DNA from: CAZTGZ01 sp044339595
GTDB lineage: Bacteria; Bacteroidota; Bacteroidia; NS11-12g; UBA9320
NCBI GenBank assembly: GCA_044339595.1
Contig: JBIIVF010000016.1
Location: 1-26,762, forward strand
Reading direction: 5' to 3'
Length of the DNA: 26,762 nt
Both the position numbers and the translations under genes were made by a program. Shown piece after piece: positions 1 through 5,074 of the stretch. Below the pieces are notes generated by a model, which had not been told where the DNA came from, did no database searches, and saw only the letters and a list, made by a program, of their open reading frames with translations. Numbering within the stretch: the first letter of the stretch is position 1; every line of letters starts with the position of its first letter.

Positions 1-127
1 TGATCTCATATTCCCCGGCTTTGATTTGATGATAATTGAGTTCACCCCCTACAATGTGAGTGGCACTTGACCTGTTGAAGGACAAAAGCACGGTAAGCAA
101 GACCCATAATCGAAGAGTTGGATTCAA
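1..127 (-). CDS. N-terminus of a large secreted protein (partial, runs off left edge)
   Basis: Forty-two codons are open on the minus strand from a TTG at 127-125 to the window edge. The product begins with a signal peptide: a short n-region (NPTLR), a hydrophobic core (LWVLLTVLLSF) and a likely cut after SSA. The mature start, ATHIVGGELNYHQIKAGEYE, matches the N-terminus I know from very large Bacteroidota secreted proteins that usually end in a gliding-motility-associated (type IX sorting) C-terminal domain. Stop codons lie just upstream in frame, and no ATG lies between them and the signal peptide, so TTG is the best start; ATT at 139 is a weaker option. The rest of the protein, including any sorting domain, is outside the window. 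The family call is inference from about 20 residues. Confidence 0.6.
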   Translation of the reverse strand, partial: MNPTLRLWVLLTVLLSFNRSSATHIVGGELNYHQIKAGEYEI

Positions 128-260
128 CGTTTTAGCAATATACTATTTTTATAAACATGGACAATCCGCACACATCTAAATGGCAGACAATTCAACGATA
201 AAAAGGAAGAGCCTTTTTAATGAACTTGGCTAGACCCCTTGAGAGAATTGTCATAAAGAT

Positions 261-304
261 TGAAAAAGTCGTAAAAAAGCCTTAAAAAAGACTTAAAAAA
301 GTGA
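261..304. repeat. Four A-tracts phased at 11 bp (predicted bent DNA)
   Basis: Four consecutive 11-bp units (261-271, 272-282, 283-293, 294-304) each carry a run of five or six A after T or TG, followed by G (TGAAAAAG once, TAAAAAAG three times). A-runs spaced near one helical turn are known to curve DNA. The array lies 88 bp upstream of the start codon at 392, between two divergent genes, so it may act as an upstream promoter element or a protein-bound bend. The repeat is read directly; the role is inferred. Confidence 0.6.
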
Positions 305-356
305 TGTTTGTAATATTTACGTCATGAAGTGTCATTGTATTGTCAAAAGGTATAAA

Positions 357-372
357 TTGCTTTTGAAAGCAA
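357..372. promoter_or_regulatory. Perfect 7-bp dyad upstream of the 392 gene (possible operator)
   Basis: TTGCTTT and AAAGCAA flank a central TG, giving a perfect inverted repeat that ends 19 bp before the ATG at 392. It overlaps the only near-match to a Bacteroidota -7 box here (TGCTTTTG at 358-365, one mismatch to TAnnTTTG). A dyad on the promoter would suit a repressor site. As RNA it could only form a 6-bp stem with a 4-nt loop. Function is not shown. Confidence 0.35.
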
Positions 373-391
373 GTTAAAATAGTTTAAGCCG

Positions 392-979
392 ATGGAGTTA
401 ACCAACATTTTTGGGTTTTTATCTCCTGAAGAACTGGACGAAAAAAGGAGTATTCAATGGAAGTTACAGAATCTTCACAAGTACGAAAAACAACCAGGAC
501 CTGAGCAAGAAATTAGTTTCAAAAAGAACAAGTCTGTGCTTTTTGCCTATATGGCGCAGAACAGGGTCAATCAATCGGTTGAATTGTATTTAAAGGAGAG
601 GTTAAGAGCATTTCATTATTACTATCTTCTATCCGACTTCAGTTTTGAAGAGACCCGTGAAAGCATTACCGTATTTGCTACGGCAAGGATTTACAATGTG
701 CAGATTCTGATTGATCAGGAGAGGCTGGAGTATCTGGAACAAAGGGAGCAGGCGCTAATGAAGCGTTTTCTGAAAGCGACTGATTTAGATCTACAAGCTG
801 ATTACAAAATCGAGAACGATATATTGTACTTTCGTACGGGGCGTTATGACTCTGAGAAGAGTTTGCCAGGCGATTGGGTTTGGTCTGATTGGAAAAGAGC
901 CGGTAAGTTTTCTTTGATGAATGATATTCTCTATATGATTAAGCAAGAAGAAGCATATAATCTAAAGGGCAGGGATTAG
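392..979 (+). CDS. Hypothetical protein, 195 aa, unrecognised
   Basis: I do not recognise this protein. It is soluble-looking: no signal peptide or membrane segment, rich in charged and aromatic residues, with probable helices around residues 15-35 and 105-130 (an E/Q/R-rich stretch with YLEQREQALMKR). The C-terminal half has a DW-W-DW-like aromatic patch (GDWVWSDWKRAG, about 161-172). No catalytic or metal-binding signature is visible. It stands alone, divergent from the secreted protein at the left edge and convergent with nadD. Upstream lie phased A-tracts and a perfect dyad. The ATG start at 392 is the first in frame and has no Shine-Dalgarno, which is normal in this phylum. Reading-frame length and codon use support a real gene; function is unknown. 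Confidence 0.7.
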   Translation: MELTNIFGFLSPEELDEKRSIQWKLQNLHKYEKQPGPEQEISFKKNKSVLFAYMAQNRVNQSVELYLKERLRAFHYYYLLSDFSFEETRESITVFATARIYNVQILIDQERLEYLEQREQALMKRFLKATDLDLQADYKIENDILYFRTGRYDSEKSLPGDWVWSDWKRAGKFSLMNDILYMIKQEEAYNLKGRD

Positions 980-1067
980 GTGCTCATTCCTTAAAAAAAA
1001 TTACTTTATTTAGAGTCGTTCAGGAAAGCCGGGATGAGTAGGTGAGATATTTTTTCTTACGAACCAA

Positions 1068-1634
1068 TCACGCATCCAATTTCATCAAATAATCCTCTAC
1101 CACTTTTGGTACAAGGTATTTGATGGATTTACCCATGCGCATATAGCTTCGAATAATGGTAGAAGAAATGTTCAACATTGGGCCTTTGAAAACACGCACG
1201 CGCTGGTTCTTGGCGAAATCACCACCGGTATTGGCTTCTCGGTTGTAAACGTAAATTTCATACGTCAGCAAAATCTCCTCATGTCCTTTCCACTTATCGA
1301 AATGCAGGAGGTTGTCAGATCCCATCAGCAATATGAATTCATGATCGGGGTGCTCCTTTCCCAAGGCCAATAAAGTATTATATGAGTAAGAAGGTTTGGG
1401 CATATGAAATTCAATTTCACATACTTTAAATCTGGGTTGATCGATAATGGCCAGTTTTACCATTTCAAGTCGATCTTGCTCATCTATCAGGTCAGCACCC
1501 GATTTTAAAGGATTCTGTGGAGATACTACATACCAGATTTCTTCCAGATCAGTCTGATTTAACAGAAATTGTCCCATGATAAGATGCCCCTGATGAATGG
1601 GGTTAAATGAACCAAAAAACAATCCTATTCTCAT
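1068..1634 (-). CDS. nadD: Nicotinate-nucleotide adenylyltransferase
   Basis: NadD transfers AMP from ATP to nicotinate mononucleotide, making deamido-NAD in the cytoplasm on the way to NAD. The 188-residue length is normal for the family. The nucleotidyltransferase signature GSFNPIHQGH is at residues 8-17. The second motif, ISSTIIR (156-162), contacts the triphosphate, and a GSDN loop lies at 105-108. The start ATG overlaps the gmk stop as ATGA (1631-1634), a typical translational-coupling junction, so it is the last gene of a yicC-gmk-nadD transcript. AAGGA lies a few bases before the ATG, a possible weak Shine-Dalgarno. A gmk-nadD pair is, as I recall, common in this phylum. Nothing is missing or truncated. 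Confidence 0.96.
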   Translation of the reverse strand: MRIGLFFGSFNPIHQGHLIMGQFLLNQTDLEEIWYVVSPQNPLKSGADLIDEQDRLEMVKLAIIDQPRFKVCEIEFHMPKPSYSYNTLLALGKEHPDHEFILLMGSDNLLHFDKWKGHEEILLTYEIYVYNREANTGGDFAKNQRVRVFKGPMLNISSTIIRSYMRMGKSIKYLVPKVVEDYLMKLDA

Positions 1635-2200
1635 ACTTTTCCTTCTAAAAATTCCTTAGCCATTTTTTCTGCCGTGGCAAAGGTAGCATTCAAGTGGTTA
1701 TTCACCAAAGTAACATCGAACTGCTTTTCAAAACTCATTTCAAATTCAGCTTTTTCGATGCGTTTGGCCAGGCTTTCGGGCGTTTCTGTATTTCGTGAGG
1801 TTAATCTTTCTCTCAATACTTCTATAGAAGGGGGCTTTACAAATATGGCCAGGGCTTTCGCACCGAAGTGTTTTTTTAGATTTAGCCCACCTTTTACATC
1901 CACATCAAAAATGACGGTTTTTCCGAGTTTCCAAATTCGCTCAATCTCAGATTTTAAAGTGCCGTAATACAATCCTTCATAAACTTGTTCTGATTCCAGA
2001 AAGTTGCCTTGCGCTTTGTGTTCCAGAAAAGTGGCAACATCTAAAAAGTAATAATCCACTCCATCGATTTCATGTGCTCTTTTAGCCCGGGTGGTGGCCG
2101 AAACTGAAAAGGAGAGTTCGGGTAAAACACTCAGAAGATGCCGAACAATGGTGGTTTTTCCGGCGCCGGATGGGGCTGAAAATATGATTGCTTTTTCCAA
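1631..2200 (-). CDS. gmk: Guanylate kinase (TTG start)
   Basis: Gmk phosphorylates GMP to GDP with ATP. The 189 residues begin with the P-loop SAPSGAGKTT (8-17), followed by the GMP-binding region with SVSATTRAKRAHEIDGVDY (about 33-51) and the lid region with RLTSRNTE. The start is a TTG at 2200-2198: an in-frame TAA lies about 30 nt upstream and there is no ATG in between, while the P-loop sits at the usual distance from this TTG. The TTG follows the yicC stop by a single base, so translation is probably coupled to yicC. The 3' end overlaps nadD by 4 bases. The identification is firm; the non-ATG start is read directly. Confidence 0.96.
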   Translation of the reverse strand: MEKAIIFSAPSGAGKTTIVRHLLSVLPELSFSVSATTRAKRAHEIDGVDYYFLDVATFLEHKAQGNFLESEQVYEGLYYGTLKSEIERIWKLGKTVIFDVDVKGGLNLKKHFGAKALAIFVKPPSIEVLRERLTSRNTETPESLAKRIEKAEFEMSFEKQFDVTLVNNHLNATFATAEKMAKEFLEGKV

Positions 2201-2201
2201 A

Positions 2202-3074
2202 TCAGATGATGTTGAGTATTTGTTCTTTTATTTTTTCGAGGTGTTCTTTCATGGTAATCACCACTTGTTGCATGCCTGCATGGTTTGCTTTTGAACCCAG
2301 GGTATTGATTTCACGCCCAATTTCTTGGGAAATAAATCCCAGTTTTTTGCCACTGCTTTCTGAAGATAGCGTTTCGTGGAACAGCGCACAATGGGCGGCC
2401 AAACGGTGCTTTTCTTCCTGTATATCCCATTTCTCGAGATAATAAATTAACTCTTGCTCAAAGCGGTTTTTGTCAAATTCTGCGGATATCGAAGCCTCTT
2501 CCAGATTTTTTGTCAACCGAGCTTTTAGGTTAAGGATTCGTTCTCCTTCAAACGCTTCCGCATAGGCAATGCTTTGAGCAATTTGACGATTATATTCTTC
2601 TAAAGCAATGGCCGTATCTTTTCCTTCCTTGCATCGGTAAGTGTCGTAAACCTCAAATGCAGACTCACAAACCTGTAAAATATCGTTCCAGTCTTCATCG
2701 AGAAGACTTTTCGCGTCATTTTGCATCACATCGGGCATCAGCAGAGCACACCTGAAAAGTTCACTTTTGTCGGCACCCAATTCTTGAGCAATAGCTTCTA
2801 AAGACCGGTAATGCTGCATGAGTATATTTCGGTTCACCGCAGCAGGGGTATCGCGGGTTGCGAGATATTCAAGGCTTACGTTGATTGCAATCGTGCCCCT
2901 TTCTAATCTTGATTGAAAGCGATTCCGCAACAACAATTCTTTATCAGAAAGTTCGCGGGGTAAACGCACATTCATTTCGAGATTCTTGCCATTAACGGAT
3001 TTGAATTCAACCTTAATGAACAATCGTTCGGTTGATTTTTCTGCTGAACCGTAGCCGGTCATGGATCTTATCAT
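2202..3074 (-). CDS. yicC: YicC-family endoribonuclease-like protein
   Basis: The 290 residues have the YicC-family ends: an N-terminal MIRSMTGYGSAE and a C-terminal DUF1732 region with GKKLGFISQEIGREINTLG and SKANHAGMQ. YicC of E. coli has been reported as an endoribonuclease involved in small-RNA decay; the role in Bacteroidota is less clear. The length is normal and the middle is helical and charged. It is the first gene of the yicC-gmk-nadD unit. A perfect -7 box lies 4 nt before the ATG at 3074, which supports this start over the internal Met5 and implies a leaderless mRNA. The family call is firm; the biochemical role is taken from relatives. Confidence 0.92.
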   Translation of the reverse strand: MIRSMTGYGSAEKSTERLFIKVEFKSVNGKNLEMNVRLPRELSDKELLLRNRFQSRLERGTIAINVSLEYLATRDTPAAVNRNILMQHYRSLEAIAQELGADKSELFRCALLMPDVMQNDAKSLLDEDWNDILQVCESAFEVYDTYRCKEGKDTAIALEEYNRQIAQSIAYAEAFEGERILNLKARLTKNLEEASISAEFDKNRFEQELIYYLEKWDIQEEKHRLAAHCALFHETLSSESSGKKLGFISQEIGREINTLGSKANHAGMQQVVITMKEHLEKIKEQILNII

Positions 3075-3078
3075 GCAA

Positions 3079-3086
3079 CAAACCTA
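3079..3086 (-). promoter_or_regulatory. -7 box of yicC-gmk-nadD promoter
   Basis: Minus-strand TAGGTTTG fits the Bacteroidota -7 consensus TAnnTTTG exactly. It ends 4 nt before the yicC ATG, so the transcript should begin at or within a base or two of the start codon. I see no clear -33 TTG. Confidence 0.6.
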
Positions 3087-3159
3087 ATAAAAAATGGCCG
3101 CTTTGATAGCTGGGATTGCGTCACTTTCGCTGAATGATGGTTTTTTGCAGGATTTGTAT

Positions 3160-3167
3160 TAACTTTG
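3160..3167 (+). promoter_or_regulatory. -7 box of rimP-nusA-infB promoter
   Basis: TAACTTTG fits TAnnTTTG exactly and lies 52 nt before the rimP ATG. The expected transcript start, about 3172-3174, gives a leader of roughly 46-48 nt that contains the hairpin at 3188-3213. T-rich sequence lies upstream (3141-3147), but there is no -33 TTG at the usual spacing. Confidence 0.6.
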
Positions 3168-3187
3168 CACCCCATAAGTAAAAAAGT

Positions 3188-3213
3188 AAAGGGGACCCAC
3201 AATCCCCTTTTTT
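3188..3213 (+). terminator. Terminator-like hairpin in the rimP leader (candidate attenuator)
   Basis: AAAGGGG (3188-3194) pairs with CCCCTTT (3204-3210) across a 9-nt loop, and the 3' arm runs into six consecutive T (3208-3213). This is the shape of an intrinsic terminator, placed after the promoter and 6 nt before the rimP start codon. It could end transcription early or hinder ribosome entry. The nus operon of E. coli is controlled by leader terminators and by NusA itself, so attenuation is plausible but not shown here. Confidence 0.5.
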
Positions 3214-3219
3214 ATTAAA

Positions 3220-3696
3220 ATGAACCTGGACAAGATACTTTATACGTTGGTTTTAGAGGCCATGGAAGGAACAGACCTGTTTCTTGTTGACATTAAACCG
3301 AATGCATCCGGTACAAAATTCAGGATTTTAATAGACGGAGACGCGGGTGTGAGCATCAGTCAATGTGTGAAGGTAAGTCGCTATATTTCCTCCGCAATTG
3401 ATGCGATGGATTTGCCGGAAACCCCTTTTACTTATGAGGTTTCAAGTCCGGGTGCAGATGCACCGTTCAAGATGCTTCGCCAATATGCCAAGCACATTGG
3501 ACGAACGCTTGAGATTAGCACGGTTGACGACAAAATCCATACTGGAATTTTGGAGTCAGTAGATGAAACGCAGATAACCTTAGCGCCGGAGCCGGTAAAA
3601 GGACATGCAAAAAAGAAAAAAGATGTACCGGAGGGTCCTTGGGCTATTCCGGTGAGTGATATAAAAGAATCAAAAGTTGTATTGAAATTTAAATAA
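3220..3696 (+). CDS. rimP: Ribosome maturation factor RimP
   Basis: RimP binds the 30S subunit and helps its late assembly. The 158 residues show the family pattern: an N-terminal alpha/beta domain with LVDIKPNASGTKFRILIDGD (about 22-41) and ISQCVKVSRYISSAID (46-61), the signature YEVSSPGADAPFK (72-84), then an SH3-like C-terminal domain with TLEISTVDDKIHTGILESV. A basic loop (HAKKKKD) interrupts the C-terminal domain. It is first in rimP-nusA-infB, the near-universal order, with 8 nt to nusA. The ATG follows a leader hairpin and has no Shine-Dalgarno. The identification is firm from sequence and context. Confidence 0.95.
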   Translation: MNLDKILYTLVLEAMEGTDLFLVDIKPNASGTKFRILIDGDAGVSISQCVKVSRYISSAIDAMDLPETPFTYEVSSPGADAPFKMLRQYAKHIGRTLEISTVDDKIHTGILESVDETQITLAPEPVKGHAKKKKDVPEGPWAIPVSDIKESKVVLKFK

Positions 3697-3704
3697 CATC
3701 GAAT

Positions 3705-4943
3705 ATGGGATTGTTAGGATTATCAGATTCGTTTTTAGAGTTTAAGGAGTTTAAAAACATCGACAGGGCCACGATGATGCGTGTGCTTGAAGACGTATTC
3801 AGAAGCATGCTGAAAAAAAGGTATGGTTCTGATGAGAATTTCGACATCATCATTAACGTAGAGTTAGGTGACCTTGAAATTTATCGCAATCGCTTGATTG
3901 TAGATGAAGATGAGGTTGAAGACGAGAATCTTGAAATTAGCATTTCAGATGCCCAGAATATTGACCCTGATTTTGAAATTGGCGAAGAAGCCATCGAGGA
4001 AGTAAAAATGGAGGATTTCGGTCGCCGAGCTATTTTGGCCGCCCGTCAGACGCTGTTGTCACGTATTCTTGAGCTTGAAAAAGACGAAATATACCGCAAA
4101 TACAAAGACCGTGTGGGCGAGATTGTCACCGGAGAGGTTTATCAGATTTGGAAACGCGAACTGATGATCTTAGACGATGAGGGCAATGAATTGATCCTTC
4201 CTAAAGGAGAGATGATTCCCCGTGATTTTTATAAAAAAGGAGATTCGATCCGTGCCGTAGTTTTGCGCGTAGAAATGCAGAACAACTCACCGCGCATCAT
4301 TTTGTCCAGAACTTCACCGGTGTTCCTGGAGCGATTGTTTGAATTGGAAGTTCCTGAAATTCTCGACGGTTTAATAACCATAAAGAATGTAGTGCGCGAG
4401 CCGGGAGAAAGAGCCAAAGTAGCCGTTGAAAGCTATGATGACCGCATTGATCCGGTTGGAGCTTGTGTGGGAATGAAAGGTTCAAGAATTCATGGTATTG
4501 TAAGGGAGTTGCGCAACGAGAATATCGATGTAATCAATTTTACGACCAACTTATCCTTATATATTCAGAGGGCATTGAGTCCTGCAAAAATATCCAACAT
4601 TGTTTTGCATACCGACACCCGCAGAGCCGATGTTTATCTTCCCTCCGATCAGGTTTCCTTGGCAATCGGCAAAGGTGGACATAATATCAAATTGGCGAGC
4701 AAACTGGCACAGTATGAAATTGATGTTTACAGAGAGAATGTACATGACGATGGATCAGATATCGATTTGGATGAATTCTCAGATGAAATAGACGAGTGGA
4801 TTCTCGACGAATTGAAATCAATAGGTCTAGATACCGCCCGCAGCGTGCTGGATGTGGCCAACGACGAATTGGTTCGCAGAACAGAACTCGAGGAGGAGAC
4901 CGTTGTTGAAATTAAGAAAATACTTGCTTCAGAATTTGATTAA
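3705..4943 (+). CDS. nusA: Transcription termination/antitermination protein NusA
   Basis: NusA binds RNA polymerase and nascent RNA, affecting pausing, termination and antitermination. The 412 residues contain the N-terminal polymerase-binding domain (1-130, with an acidic stretch near 65-75), an S1 domain from about 137 (GEIVTGEVYQIWKRELMIL), KH1 with DPVGACVGMKGSRIHGIVRE (about 248-268) and KH2 with AIGKGGHNIKLASKL (about 320-334). The tail is acidic and ends in a short helical segment (residues 365-412, WILDELKSIGLDTARSVLD) resembling at most one of the two acidic repeats of E. coli NusA, so it is the shorter form usual outside proteobacteria. It lies between rimP and infB. The end of the gene is followed by a separate promoter-like box for infB. 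Confidence 0.97.
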   Translation: MGLLGLSDSFLEFKEFKNIDRATMMRVLEDVFRSMLKKRYGSDENFDIIINVELGDLEIYRNRLIVDEDEVEDENLEISISDAQNIDPDFEIGEEAIEEVKMEDFGRRAILAARQTLLSRILELEKDEIYRKYKDRVGEIVTGEVYQIWKRELMILDDEGNELILPKGEMIPRDFYKKGDSIRAVVLRVEMQNNSPRIILSRTSPVFLERLFELEVPEILDGLITIKNVVREPGERAKVAVESYDDRIDPVGACVGMKGSRIHGIVRELRNENIDVINFTTNLSLYIQRALSPAKISNIVLHTDTRRADVYLPSDQVSLAIGKGGHNIKLASKLAQYEIDVYRENVHDDGSDIDLDEFSDEIDEWILDELKSIGLDTARSVLDVANDELVRRTELEEETVVEIKKILASEFD

Positions 4944-4953
4944 GAAGCTTTAA

Positions 4954-4961
4954 TAAATTTG
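4954..4961 (+). promoter_or_regulatory. -7 box of an infB promoter
   Basis: TAAATTTG fits TAnnTTTG exactly and begins 11 nt after the nusA stop. The expected transcript start, about 4966, coincides with the first bases of the stem at 4964-4971, so the resulting RNA would begin with the infB leader structure. A TTTG lies upstream at 4935-4938, but the 15-nt spacer is shorter than usual. Confidence 0.5.
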
Positions 4962-4963
4962 CC

Positions 4964-5051
4964 GTAGTGCCCAATGAAAAACAACAGATCGATGCAACTG
5001 CTATGAAATAGTATCTTCACTAGTACATAGTATCGGTTCAGTTGGCACTAC
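4964..5051 (+). ncRNA. Candidate structured 5' leader of infB
   Basis: The nusA-infB gap folds by eye into one long irregular hairpin. GTAGTGC (4964-4970) pairs with GCACTAC (5045-5051). After a 24-nt bulge, CAACTG (4995-5000) pairs with CAGTTG (5039-5044). CTATG (5001-5005) pairs with CATAG (5026-5030). A 3x3 internal loop follows, then TAGU-type stem TAGT (5009-5012) with ACTA (5019-5022) closing a 6-nt loop. That is 22 Watson-Crick pairs. The base of the structure is 23 nt upstream of the infB ATG, and its 5' edge matches the expected transcript start from the box at 4954-4961. I do not recognise a known riboswitch or leader class. The pairings are seen; the regulatory role is inferred. 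Confidence 0.5.
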
Positions 5052-5074
5052 CATTAATAGAGAAAAAAATTTAA

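Noticed and set aside
199..219. Hairpin TAAAAAGG-loop-CCTTTTTA between divergent genes
   Set aside because: Both flanking genes point away from it, so there is nothing to terminate, and the stem is mostly A-T.
983..1055. CTCATTCC (983-990) pairing with GGGATGAG (1031-1038) followed by a T-run at 1050-1055
   Set aside because: A 40-nt loop, one G-U pair and 11 nt between stem and T-run make it a poor terminator. Too weak to list.
4964..5055. tRNA-like look of the infB leader (7-bp end stem and about 88 nt, ending ...CACTACCA)
   Set aside because: No T-arm with TTC-A loop, no D-arm or anticodon arm at the right distances, and the stem is followed by CATT rather than a CCA-compatible end. It is better read as an mRNA leader.
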